A stretch of 64,000 nucleotides of DNA, from positions 1,054,001 to 1,118,000 of the forward strand of contig JAWNZC010000446.1 in NCBI GenBank assembly GCA_035771165.1, written 5' to 3'. Origin of the DNA: Paragorgia papillata (lineage: Eukaryota > Cnidaria > Anthozoa > Scleralcyonacea > Coralliidae). The first letter of the stretch is position 1, and each line of letters opens with the position of its first letter. The notes beneath the pieces were generated by a model. That model did not search any database. It saw only the letters and a program-made list of their open reading frames with translations, and was not told where the DNA came from. Below, in pieces: positions 1 through 13,300 of this stretch. The translations under genes were made by a program, and so were the position numbers.

Positions 1-125
1 CGTTTTTAGTGGCTATGAGTGAAACTGCAATCGTCATAAGTGGATTTAGCCCTGATGACGCGAGAATGAGATTAGTGGTTACCTGGCCCTTATTTCTTTT
101 GAAATTGGGCCAGGGAACCAGGCTA

Positions 126-254
126 GTTCAGTTATAGATGCACAGATGACGTCACAACGTGGTAGGAACAAAAAAGTGGCCCACGAGACGCAGTCGAGGG
201 GGTCACTGATGTTCTTACCACGTTGTGACGTCTTCTGTGCATCTATAACTGAAC
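126..254. repeat. Short inverted-repeat element (MITE family A, copy 1)
   Basis: Two arms of about 44 bp are near-perfect reverse complements: 126-170 starts GTTCAGTTATAGATGCAC and 211-254 ends in its complement. A spacer of about 40 bp separates them. A second, more diverged copy is at 45005-45166. Two dispersed copies with the same arms and spacer size indicate a mobile non-autonomous DNA element rather than a local hairpin. The superfamily is not determined. Confidence 0.8.
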
Positions 255-3065
255 AGACAACAAAAAAATGGAATCTATTTGTTTTATACAATAAAAATTT
301 AAAAGGTTTTTGTCGAAACTCTTGCCGGATTTTGGGGCATGAAAAAGGAAAAAAGCAAGTCAGCTGACGTGATCTGACGTGACCATGTGTCTGTCCTCTA
401 ATAGATCATGGCCAACAACCAATGAAAACACGCATAGCAACCAGGGTATTGTATAAATATATATATATATATATATATATACTTTTGAAGAACTACATAT
501 ATATATATATAAACTTGCTTTGATTTTTTCCTGTTTGAGCTGCCATGCATGTCAGTAATGTTTATCTTTTCCTTTGATCTTAAATCATAATAACCTAAAT
601 CTGTATCATTAACCCACGTGTTGGCGAGCTGACAATATTTACATGCAAAGATACTTTACGGGTAAAACCATAAACAAATATTAAAAAGAAGTACATGCAC
701 ATGTTGTCTTCTTTTGTTTCAAGGAAGTGTTCTGGAAATTATAGGATTAAATTTTAATAAGAGGATTTATTGGAATTTGTAAATTTTTGATGACGGATTA
801 GCTAGTAAAAACAAAGTATATCATTATGAAACTTGCAGCGTTCTTTGGGGCCGGGCCGTTCACACTAGCGAATAAATTAGATCGATCTCGGGAATGGCCC
901 CCAAATTGTACTAGCCCGATCTTTTCCGACGGCTAAACCTTTAGGGCAATGTAACTTGAGGTAAGAATAACTTATTTTAATAGTTTTTAAACTTATGAAC
1001 TTGAGACGTTTTTCAGTAAAGCCCACGCATGCACGATGAAGTTTTTCTTAACAAGTTCCTTGCCCCCTTTGTAGTTGGTACTTTCACCCAGTGCTCGCGT
1101 GTGTCAACGTTGAACAAGTTGTCAGTTTTCGACTAACTGATTTTATTCCGCAATGTTTGTCTGTACGACTATAGAAAAGTTATCCTTGACGGAAAAAAGC
1201 AGTTGTATTTTCATGCGTAAGTGCTATCCGGCTATAATGGACTAAATTTCGAAAGATTTAAATTTCAAAATAAACTAATCCAAATATATAGCAGTGCCAG
1301 AAGTGCCAGTGGAATTGATTTCGAAGTTAAGCGCGCATGCGCAGTGCCGTGCTGTTTAAATTTCTTGACGGCCAAACACTGACAGATCTAGAAGCGCTAA
1401 GTATATTTCTTGGCCCAGAAGGTAGCATGAATAGCGGTAGCATGAATAGCTTTTGACTAAAACCCTTGATCATGCATGACAGTTCAAGAAACAACTTATT
1501 AATTTATGTCGTATCACTTATCGCAGGAGAAAACATGACTTGTAAATGTCAATTAGGAAAAACGTACAAATAAAGTGTTTTCAGCTTGAAGTTATTAAAG
1601 TTTCAGTTGTTTTTGCTGTACAAGCTGTTGTAAAGTAGTTCAACGCCAGAATACCTATGTTGTCATTTGCGAAGATTAGTTCATGACACATGCACTTATA
1701 TATCGGTTAATGCTGACATACCACACCTTTTTTAATGAGTTTATGTGGTTTATCTAATCAGAATCCTACCCCTTTCCGACCTACCGCAAGCTTCGGGGGA
1801 AAGTGGGCTCTGCCAACAAACTCGATCTTCGCCTCAAGCTTGGGGCGAGTCAGTCAGCCTTTTTACTTGGTCAAACAAGTTCTAGTTTATGAGCACCCAC
1901 AAGCAGGAAATAGCAAGTAACGCGTTAGAGCCTGCAGGGCCCAAAATAATATCTTGGCAACCGTTCACGCATGCTCAAAAAGAAATATCGAGTTTGTTGA
2001 CAGAGCCCACTTTCCCCCGAAGCCTGCGAACGATATACCACGACCACTGAGAAAGTGAAAATTATAACTTGACTGAATGATACGAAATGATATGCAATTT
2101 AATAAACCGAAACTATACGTTTGATGATACCACCACAAGACAATACGTACTTACCATCCCCAGATTCTGGGAGGCACGTGACCTGGCAGGGTTTTCGCAA
2201 GTTCGCGAGCGAAAAGCCTGGGTACAAGGTTGGTGATATACGAGAGTAATTTTTTTCTGCCACGTGCATGTGAACCTTATTTACCATGCCGATTATTCAG
2301 ACTAAATTATAGATAAAATATATAGACACTGCGAGTTAATCATTTTCAGTTTGTGAGAAGAGAAAATGTATATTAATATCAGAAATATTCTACATGACAT
2401 TAAAATAACCCCAGTATATATTTTAAAAACTGTACCGACTATACGAGTGAATTTCGTTTTAATTATTAAGCAATTTGCTCGAAATCTGATCTGATATAAA
2501 AAAACTGTTTTGATTTTTGGAGGTCTTGAATTATGAGATTTTGGTATCATGATTGAAATTCATCTGAGTATCGATCTGGGATTATTACGCGAATTCATGA
2601 TTTGAGGTTTTAAGATATTATAGCGTTGGAGGAAGAAGTGACAACAGATTGTGGTTGGCAAAGATGGAGAATATGCTTTTTCAAACCAGCCCCCAAACAA
2701 AAGTAAGCTGCGAATTAATGCCAGAATAAGGCCTTAAAATAGGGCGAAGTGAGAGGATTTAGGTAATTGACAAACGTGACGCAGGCGTATACGTAGCTTA
2801 ACTGCATGCATTCAATACCTTCAACGGCCCTATAGCCTCCTCCGCAAACAACCGACTTTGGAGGATTAATTGGCAAACGTCCAAGGTTGAAGTTAGCAAA
2901 TTACTCGAGAAACATTTTCAATCTTACCTCGAATTCGCCCCAAACCGGCATTCCAAAAACCGCAGTGACCTCATAATTAACCATATACCAGAAAACGCGT
3001 TTCATTAATGATAACGATTTTTAAGAATTAATATATCCGATTTACTATAACAAATATAATTCTTG
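255..3065. other. Intergenic DNA without recognisable gene
   Basis: No exon with conserved coding content was recognised. TA microsatellites lie near 455-482 and 498-511. An imperfect inverted pair is present: a stretch near 1793-1835 (CTTCGGGGGAAAGTGGGC) is repeated in inverse orientation near 1990-2025. Short open frames at 1735-1920, 2099-2287 and 2302-2550 have no domain or splice context and look like chance. Confidence 0.5.
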
Positions 3066-3170
3066 GTTTTCATCTGACGTCACGGCGGCCATATTGGTGC
3101 ACAGAAACAATGAAATGGCGGCCATATTGGTGCACAGAAACAATGAAATGGCGGTCATATTGGTGCACAA
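3066..3170. repeat. 33-bp tandem repeat, half of MITE family B
   Basis: The unit GGCGGCCATATTGGTGCAC plus 14 bp is repeated about 2.6 times from 3084. It is preceded by GTTTTCATCTGACGTCAC. The same words appear in inverse order in the complete hairpin at 42158-42274, so this looks like one end of that element with an internal tandem expansion. Confidence 0.7.
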
Positions 3171-3235
3171 CCTTTATCCTATGGGAATTTAACTCTATTC
3201 TTATTCAAACATTTCGTATTGTTTGTAAGTTATTG

Positions 3236-3470
3236 TTTGTCTGTTAGGGCGCTGCCTCTCACCGCTGTAGTCAAGCCCAGTTGGACGGGGTTAGTACTTG
3301 GATGGGTGACCGTCTGGGAATAACCCCGTTCTCGAACTTGAATTTCATGTGGGTAGAGTTTAGTTGGTCTCTCCTGTGCTTCGAGGGTTTTCCGCTGGGT
3401 TCTGCGGTTTTCCTCCCTCCGTAAAATCAAATGGTTAAATCGAGTTCTCGCCTCACCATATCATCCTATT
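3236..3470 (+). repeat. 5S-rRNA-derived SINE (SINE3-like)
   Basis: The stretch around 3288-3335 contains GTTAGTACTTGGATGGGT followed by GACCGTCTGGGAATA. This is nearly identical to the 3' half of metazoan 5S rRNA, including the box C internal promoter. Upstream, AGTCAAGCCCAGTTGGAC resembles the box A/intermediate element. The 5' end of 5S is diverged and a non-5S body rich in GGTTTTCC motifs follows, so this is not a functional 5S gene. Such 5S-headed SINEs are transcribed by Pol III and mobilised by a partner LINE. The 3' limit is approximate. Confidence 0.75.
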
Positions 3471-3628
3471 ATAGAATCCATATCTTGACGAGAAACCCTG
3501 CAAAAATTCGCGTAGATCGGTAGATAAAATAACGAGAACCTTAGATTGCCGCATTACCAAACTTAATTGACATGGCCCATAAGGTTAACTGATATTACCA
3601 ATAACAACAAACGTAGCTTCCACTTACT

Positions 3629-3774
3629 TGCCCACTCCAGTGACTCCACCCAAGTTTGCCCACTCCACCCAAGTTTGCCCACTCCACCTGAGTTTACCCA
3701 CTTCACCCGAGTTTGCCCACTCCACCCGAGTCATGCCCACTCCACCCGAGTCATGCCCACTACACACGAGTTTT
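3629..3774. repeat. 19-20-bp minisatellite
   Basis: About seven units of the form GCCCACTCCACCCGAGTTT run head to tail with small substitutions (CAAG/CGAG, TTT/TCAT). All overlapping open frames here are repeat translations on both strands and are not genes. Confidence 0.9.
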
Positions 3775-4009
3775 TCTAACCTCCTCCCAATCAGAGCCCA
3801 CAGAGTTGCGTGTGAAGAAGGCTGGACCGCTGGAAAGTCCAATGTACCCCAAGCTCGGCCATAATACCGTACTACGGATTGCGCAATACGCGAACATCCA
3901 AACATACATCCAAACTCAAATCGAAATATCGACTATACATAACTCGGCAAATGGACTGGGCACGAGTAAGGACATAGGCACCCAAAACGAACGTGAGGAA
4001 TAGTGTGCT

Positions 4010-4151
4010 AAAACATAACTGATCATAATTAACTACAATAATTAACTGACAATCAAGAAAACATAACTGATCAAAATTATCAATAATAATTAACTGACAA
4101 TTAAGGACACATAACTGATCAGAATTACCTATAATTAACTGACAATCAAGA
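4010..4151. repeat. 48-bp tandem repeat downstream of TMEM59
   Basis: Three units each contain AAAACATAACTGATCA...AATTAACTGACAATCAAG. They lie in the probable 3' flank or 3' UTR of TMEM59 (minus strand). An open frame on the minus strand at 3872-4285 shows a 16-residue repeat only because of this array. Confidence 0.85.
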
Positions 4152-4331
4152 AAGTTCAAATTCGAAAATACAACAAATACCCAAACGATAGAGCGACAGA
4201 GATAAATGATTCGTAAACTATACATTAAATTATATTCGAAAGCTATAAACACCGTTCGTCGATCTGCCCTGAAAATGCTAGACAACTACACCAAAAGATC
4301 AAAATGTAAAACCTTCCCCACTGTACAATTC

Positions 4332-7300
4332 TTAAATATTGATAACAGCAGCTCCAGTTTTAGGAGGTAATGGACCTGCTTGTTCCTCGTCATCGTCAAG
4401 TTTCAAGAGCGGTACATCTTGACCATTTTTTTCTTTGGATGCCGATAAAAAGTCCTTGATCAAGAATGCCTGGGAAAAAATGTCACGAAGTTAATTAGGG
4501 ATGTGCATCTTGCATGCGCATGCAGCGAGGCCTTTCTCCCTTTCGTAAACGGTCGTTAGCATCCGGGTTGTAAGTCCATGTTCTATATATAACCCAAGTA
4601 CTTCATGATAGCCAGATCCTAACACAAACGCTAACCCAGAAATTCGTGTGTCTAGGACATGGACTTTCCGACTTATAACCACCATCCAAAGCGGTCGACG
4701 CCCCCAATCTTCGCAAGTGTCCCCTCACAACCCTGACCTAGTGGTGGCTGTTAATACAGTTTTTTTCTTTTGGGCACTAGGACTTCACCACTAAGACCAG
4801 TTCCTCGTTCTTCATACCACACCACTCCGAGTATTTATTTTACGTGTGAGTATGTTGTTTGAAGCTTTGCATGGCGAAAATGTATTTTACGTAAGAAAGT
4901 TTGTAGTCTTACACCATGTTATGTTTACGTGTGAAGTTTGTATTTTAAAGCGCCGCCATTAAAGTGGCCGAGCTTGAGAAGAATGAGTCGAGGAAGCTTG
5001 TGACGTCATAGACTCAATAAGAACAATGACTCTTTTGTTGACAACAACAATGATCTTTTGTTTTTGTCGAGTCTATGACGTCAAAGTTCTCAACTCATTC
5101 TTCTCAAACACGGCCAATCAAAATTCACACGTAAAATACAACTTTGTTTTTGAGAATTCCGAAATGAAACTTTGCACAATTACCAGCAGAAACATTACCA
5201 ACAATATTTTCATAAGAGAACCACTTTAAAACTGACTTCAATACAGACTCTACAATTGTATTAGCACAGTACTATTGCGTTTTGAAAGTCACTAAACTAG
5301 CTCCAGGTAACAAACATATATACAGTACTGTAAGTATTTGTTGACCGTAACTTTCTTAAATCGCAAAATTTATATTACTTTTAACCGCTGTCGTCGTTCT
5401 TGTATCTCAAACTGTGGAAAGTTTTAAAAATTTCACACTCAATTTCCCGCCAAATTAGCAACTAGCTGTAGGTGTATGCGCATGTATGGCTTGCAAAGTT
5501 GTTACGAAACAACACCTTCTTTAATTGTAGTTCTAATGACACATTACGAAAAGATGAAACAATTTGAAAAACAATTTAAATAAAAAAGAAAAACGAAAAT
5601 GGTGGAGAAAAGATGGGGAATGTGTGCGTGATTTCAGGAGTTGTCGTGAAACATTATCGTAACTTGCCAGTTAATTTAGTTCCAAATTCTTTAGTATACT
5701 GCATGTAGTTACTGTACCTTCTTTTCAGACTTTTTAGAAGCAGGACTAGTAGTACTGGCTGCACAGCACAACCACAGCAAGAAAAAGGAAGATAGGAAGA
5801 GGATACTGCTCAAAATCCACATAGGAACACCAGACTTGTGAGAAACGCAATGAAGCCAATGATGACCTTTTCGTACCACAATCCAGGACTCGTGTTGTTC
5901 AGTGTAGCCTGCGGAAAAGCAAAACAAATCAAATTTATTGTAAAACTACGGTAGATAGCACTTAAACCAGCACGTTATTAGCGGCCGTTTATATAAGGCG
6001 AGCCATCTCGCTCACCAGGCTAGCTCCCTGACCTACATGTACACGTATATATAAATAACATGCTCGAGAATGTACTCGTTCCCACTTATATTATGCAAAA
6101 AAAAAAGAAAATGTTGCATGTCCATTGGTCTACGACCGATCTATTTTATAACTACGAAACTGTCGCACCAATTTCGCAACTTGGTCTATGGCGAATACGT
6201 TTTGAGATCTTCTGTACACAGACAATCTGACAAACAAACAAACAAACATAACAAACAAACGAAGGCGAAAACATAATCTCCTGAAGAAGGTAATAAATTT
6301 CGTTGTAAAACTTCTTCGTCATTTTTGCGTCTTTTTAAGGCCTAAGTGAACACATGTGCTATGAACTCCGCCTGTGAGCAGACGAATAATTAGAAACACC
6401 TTCACATAATATTAACTAAAAGCGATAATATCTGGTCATCTGGATGTAATAATAGATCAAACACGAGGAAGAGTATTTCATCCGATATCCAGTCACCGAG
6501 AAGTGGTTGAAAAACGAGGCCGTAGGCCGAGTTTTTTAACCAATTTCGAGGTGACTGGATAGAGAAATTAAGGTAACTTTAAGGAAAACTGAGCAGAGCT
6601 GAGGGATATTGTCAATTTGCGCCCGGCTGTCCCCCTTAAGAAGGCCACACATGACACTGTTTTAACTATACTACTGTATAATAAACATACTATGTCCTTT
6701 GATTTCCTTCTGCTTCTGTGGTTCATCATTTTGGATGACGGGATCATCATTGTACTGAGAGTTTGAAGCTGATATGTAAATTTCTGGTTCCCTCTACAAA
6801 TTAAAATATAAAATCCAATTTAGTAACAGGTGTACACATAACAACAAACCTGCACAGCAAGCAGCTTAGTCACGCCTCGTTCTGAAGCACGTGTGTTATG
6901 AGACTGGTACCTACGTCTGACTTCCTTGCAGAAATAGCTTTTGTCAAATTTCACACTTTGATAAAAAACAAACATACACACATACATACATGAGAGAGTT
7001 AACCCATTTCAGCCAGAGCTGGCAAAAAATGGCCTCTTTATCTTTTTACTCTGTTTAACAGCAGATGGTTTTACTTGTCAAAAGGAGAAACAAAGGCATA
7101 ACATTATGTCCTTCTTCATATTCTGAGCCTGGTCATCCAAATAAAATCGGGCAATTAATTATCTACTGTATGGACATGTATGACAGTACAAACATGATGC
7201 TTAGAAGTACTCACTTGAATGTTGACCACGACCATGCCTCCATTGTTGGTGCTGAAATAATAGGAGGTAGAAGACTGCACATAGTATGTAAGCTTGTTGA

Positions 7301-10300
7301 TCATGCCACGGCCATATGTGTGCAAGAGCATGACTGGTCGTAGTATTATTGCTGTTACAGTGCTATGTTGTTCCTATAAGTAGAGACATATATGTACAAT
7401 AATTGTTTGTATTAAACTGCACATTAACTGGACATACAGTAATCATACTGGGTAATGTCATTGATGAAGATTTAGTTTGGAAAATCAACGAAAGATTTAG
7501 TCTTTTCTACATATACCTTTCTTTTGGTGCAAGTCTACTCAAAACTAAAAGTTGAAATACTCAAAACTAAAAGTTGAAAATACTCAAAACTAAAAGGAGA
7601 AATACTCAAAACTAAAAGTTGAAATACTCAAAACTAAAAGTTGAAATACTCAAAACTAAAAGGTGAAATACTCAAAACTAAAAGTTGAAATACTCAAAAC
7701 TAAAAGTTGAAAATACTCAAAACTAAAAGTTGAAATACTCAAATTAGAAATTCCTGTGATTACATAAGTACAGTAGTGTCAATGATGTGTCAATAAGATA
7801 TCCAGCATTATCCACTTATGAACAAATTCTATTAATTTAGCCTCTATCTAGTATCTAATTGTGCATGATGAAGGCTGTTCCAACATAAAACAACAGCTCA
7901 ATACAGTTTAAGCCTTTTTATGGTATCACGTTTCCAGATCATCTCTCTCAATTCTTTATGATTGTACACTGTATTGTAATGCTGTTACTACAGCATTCAC
8001 AACTAGACATTGGTATATTTATACCTAATCAAGCCTGGTCAATGAGAGGTGTGTTATCGCACGCGCATGCCTCTTCATACGTCTGACATGGATATGACAT
8101 GTGCTCCATCCAAAATGTCAAAGTTTGACATTGGCAAACATGTATTTAGATGCAATCAATGGTCATCAGGTTTTAAACTCAAATACAATGGTCACTGGGT
8201 CAGCATTACAACAAGCTCTGGAGTAAAGAAGATGCTGATTGAACGGGCACTTGAAATTTATCACGAGAAACGACGCATATTCTCATTGCAACAGAGAGAA
8301 TCGGCGACTGAACCACCAACAAAGCGAGAATAGTGGTCACCGTCGAAGAAGAAGTAACCAACAATGAGTCCGAAGAGGATGAATGCAACGAAGATGAAGA
8401 TGATGAAGATTAAAAAATTATTATTTTTATTTATGTAAACATTGATATTGCATGTCGTATGAAATTCATAATTTCATATTAAAACTTTTTGTCAAGCCTA
8501 GAGGGGGACTTTCATTAAAAAAAGCGAGACTTTGAGCCACAGAATTTCCCCAGGCTGTAATAAATGAAACAAACATGTATTGCAATTTGCAAGTTTCTAA
8601 TAAAAAAATTACAGTATCAAAATAGCCTAGTAGCTTATTTTCCATGCCTTGAAAAACACCACATGCCATTGCACGCCTAAACCAACCAAGGCGTGCTGAG
8701 CATGGCACCCCTCTTATTTTTTCAGTGACAGGTACCACATGTATACCATAATAATGATAATTATTATATGGCAGCAGCGCTGAGAGGTCCGAATACGGAA
8801 ATCCTGTAATTTGATTGGTTCATAAGCGGTCGGATATTTCCCGTATCCGCCCGCTCAGAGCGGAATCTGCCGTTCGGGACCGTAAGTTTTATAAACAAAA
8901 TGGCAGTCATGTCAGTATATGCAACAAGATGGATTATAATTTCAGAACTACTCATTGTTGAAATATATCGTGCAGGTATGTTGTTAGAAATTTTATAAGC
9001 TTTCATTTGATGTATATTATAGTTCGAGTTTCCACATTTTGTGAAAGTTTTTAAAATGTCAAAAATGTTCGTAACATTGTTCGTAATAATAACATTTACT
9101 TCTCACAAGTATTAGAATTTTAGATGATTTTTTATTCAACTACTTAACGTACGATCTTGAGCAATATGTCAAACAAAAGCAATTGAAAAATACTATTTGG
9201 GGTAGAAAGTTCAGGATTCTAGCTCAACGGAAAGTACTTTAAAAATGGGAAACTATCTGCCATTTTCGTTTAGTTCGCAAGAAAGATGGGTCGAGTTTTC
9301 ACAGAACGTTCACAACATTTATGGCCATATAATAAAGTACTTATTGCCCTCGCTTGTTCGGTCTGTACTAGTGAAATATCGGACCTTTGTTTTTTGCACA
9401 GACTTCAACTCGCTGCACTCGTCTCGGTCCATACTTAAAAAACATCGGTCCGATATTTCACTAGTACAGACCTCACGCTCGGTCAATAAGTAGTTATTAT
9501 GTGCTACGTATGGTATAGTCTGTTATAACTTACACTACTAGAGATCTATACAAATTGACAAGAACCATGTACTGTATTGTATTGTTAAAGGGTATTGGCA
9601 ATAAAAATTAAGTTTGTCTCATTTGAAAGAACTCACCAAATGGTATAAGGAGACCTTTTGTAATTTGTAAAATATTTTGACCAAAGACAGCACGCTGTCC
9701 ACCATCTTATTGTAATATTGGGTCTAATTAACGAGGAAATTGATGACGTCACAAGCAGACAGGTGTAAAAAGCTCGGCTGGCCGATTCTTTCCGTACGCC
9801 GCGATTATCTTAGTCTAATTGAATGTTATAAAATAGTGATGGGTATTTCTGATAATTTAAATTTTAGTGATTTTTTTGAAATGTCAAAATCATCTCGCAC
9901 TAGAGCCAATCATAGATATAAACTTTATGTAAAATTGGCTAGGGTGAACTCCTATGAATTTTGAAGACTCTGGAATAATCTACCTAGTAATGTTGTAGAA
10001 GCTGAAAATATTAGCGTGCTTAAAAACCGTCTGAAACAATACTTAAATATTTAAACATTCATTATTTTAAGAATTAATATTTACTAGATTTATGTTATAA
10101 TATTTGTTAGAATATTTTTGTTTGGAAGTTGTTATATAGGGCTAACCTCTCAACTTTCCTTCAAGCCCATTTGGACTTGAGAATAAAATTTATGGTTATG
10201 GTTATGGGTAAACCTGATGAAACTACTCCATGGGTGCCCAAATTTCCATGGAAGTCTTTTTAAATGTTGTGGGTCAATTTAAAATGGAAATAGTGCAACA

Positions 10301-13300
10301 AAAAATCGAGTTTCTAGCTCATAATGTCATACGGTTGGCAAGATAAAAATTTCACTTTACCCTGCTTATGCCATCACATGCATAATATTGCATATCGAAA
10401 ATAATTCCAAGATGGTGGACAGCATGCTGAGTTTGGTCGAAATATTTCCAAAACGAAAACAGATATGGAAAAATTGTAAAAGGTCTTCTTATACCATTTG
10501 ACGAGTTCTTTCAAATGAGATAAACTTAATTTTTATTGCCAATACCCTTTAATTTAATACAGTATTAAAATAGCATGCTGTACACACAACAGTGAGTTAG
10601 AACTATTCTTTGGAATATTTAAATTTGTAAAACTTACATTCTCAGCTGGAATTGTTTTTCCTGAAGGAGTTGGGACTTTCTTAGCATTATTTGATACATC
10701 TTCTCCTTTCTCACACCCCAGTTTGCAAGCATAGAGGCTGTCTGGTTCAAAATACTGACTCTTGCATGCTAACAAAAACAAAAATTACATGTACTTAAAA
10801 TAAATTCTTAAAGATTCTATACCTTTCACTGGCTTTCACATAATGTCCTGTGCAGTACAGTTCATGAGCTGTAGCATACAAATATTATTTCTAGAGATGA
10901 GCCAATCACTAAAAAGTGCCAATAGCCGATTCGATTAATTGGTGGCTGATCACAGCACATAATCAGCCAATTCATCGGCCAAGGCTGATTAATTTCGTGT
11001 TGTTAATTACAAAGACATCACTGAGGAATTCACTGACATTCGTACTTTGGTAGTACTTTTATATCGCTTGACTCTGGGTTTTGCCGATTTGCATGAAAAT
11101 ATGTTATTTTATCGCGCATTAGGACAACTTCTCTCAAACTTCAGCTATATATGCAGAAATAAAAATGCATCAGACAAAATTCAGTTCTCTCTATTATTAT
11201 ACTTGTTTATACTTATAAATTTAAAAACGCATGTTTTAAACTTTTAATACTTATAAGACAATCAATTCTTTTGAAGTTAGGTCCTTACTCTTAGCTCGTT
11301 AAAGGTGAAAAGGCGATGTTACACACAAAACAATATTCAACGACATAGTTTTAACGTCACAACAGAACATTAACAATAAAATTATGCCACTCATTTGTAA
11401 GTATTCTAGCAAGTCTAGTACGTCAAGATTATTGGAATTATAGTAATAAACTTAGTAACGTAAGTCTAGTCTTGACAAATTATGGTGCAGGAATAAAAGG
11501 CTTTCACTTTTTGAAGTGAAGACAGTGAAGAAACGAGAAGACAGCGCTGATGTCAAGTATTTTCGTAAGATGAAAGAAAAACTTGTACATCATCGGCAAA
11601 AAGCCGATTATGCGTTAATAATCGACCAATTATTGAAAAAAGGCTGATTAATCGGGTTAACCAATTAATCAGCTCATCTCTAATTATTTCTGACTATAAA
11701 ATAAACCTGGAAATAACAAACATACTGTACTATGCAGAATGCAGAACACTAAACACGAGCAACAAAATGTACTTCAGGAATTGTATATACCGTATACAGT
11801 ATACACCTGTACTGTATGTCGCATGAATGCGAGCAAATGCGCGACTACTAGTTATAATGTCAAGTGTGCTATTTACAAGTTTATCTCATGAACCATGTAA
11901 TGACTGTAATCTAAAACACTTTTAAATTTCCCAAAAATTTGATCTATAAAAATACCAATATATTCGATTTTTTTCTCGACTCGGTATATCGGTATTTGAT
12001 ATTTTTTTAATACCACATAAGCCTAGTTGCAACAGCCTCGTGACAAGTCTGCTGCAAACTTGTTACAGTTTGTGTGTTTTTAGAATTTGTTAATTTTATG
12101 GTTGGGACCACAACAAGATACTAATAGTGGGACCATTTTTGAGTCACCAGGAGCGTAATTACAAGTTGGTATATACAAATATATATACAGGTACAGTACA
12201 TGCCCACTTAATTTCTCAGAGATCAAGTTTTTAAAAGTTACAGTACCGCTCGTATATACAGTATCTTAACACATTGTTGTGTATGATATGCATATGACAC
12301 TTGTATGATACGCATATAAGTATGACACTTGTGACTTGTGTGATATGCATATTATGATATGCGTATGACACTTGTATGATACACTGGTATGATACGAGTA
12401 TGATACGCATATATAAAACGTAAACAGATTGTATTTATATGTACATCTCCACTTCTTTCCACTTGTCCTGCAATGTCTCGTACACATATTCCTCCCTATG
12501 CTAGAGAACACATTATGCTATTGTCTAAGAAAGGAAAAACGTTTTCGAAAAACGTTTATCTTAGCCAGAAATATTACATAACGTTTCATAAAACGATGCT
12601 CTTTTGTCAACTATTAAAGGTGAATAACAGTCCGTGCTGCGCATGATCCACCATCTTTGTTTTGGTGGGTCTCACAAACAAGACATCCATAGATAATTAC
12701 ATGAAGTAGTCAGCTTAACAGGGTTCTGCCCAGTGTGTGCCGGGTACCTACAGGCCCGGGGCTCAACACCCCCCCCCCCCCCTCCCGAGAATATGTGAAA
12801 ATTAGTAATCTGAAAATGATATTTTCCAAATGTGGGCAAGTGAAATTCATAATCCTTTACATCATGTGTCTCACAATTTTGTCAGACTAAATATTACTAT
12901 TAGCTAGGGCATGCTAGAATATACAGCATGACGAATTCTCTATGTAAAGCTAGGGCAAGGTTTCCTGTATATGTTCTACGACTACCAACGCCAGTGTATC
13001 ATCTCACAGGCATTAATAAACAAAGTGCAAAGTGATTAGCGCCTTACCCAAGTATCAGACAATCCAATCTGGCTTTAATGGAATATCGTATTTCACCGAA
13101 TCACAAGTCTAGTAGCTAATATTGTGTGCGTTGTGGTGCCGAATTTCACCAAATAATATTGTTTCAATAAAAAAAAAATTCACCATGGACAAAAAAATAC
13201 AAAATGATGTATATTAATTAAAAGATATATAAAAAAATACAACACATGGGTTTTTTTTATTGCATATTTCGAGTGCTGGGCGGAAGGGTCCGTTTTGGCG

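Noticed and set aside
3872..4285. 137-codon minus-strand open frame with 16-residue repeats
   Set aside because: Arises from the 48-bp tandem array downstream of TMEM59. No acceptor, phase match or homology supports an extra exon.
8466..8738. Possible TMEM59 exon (SFITAWGNSVAQSLAFF)
   Set aside because: No usable donor, and the real exon 4 at 7215-7373 supplies the matching family segment in correct phase.
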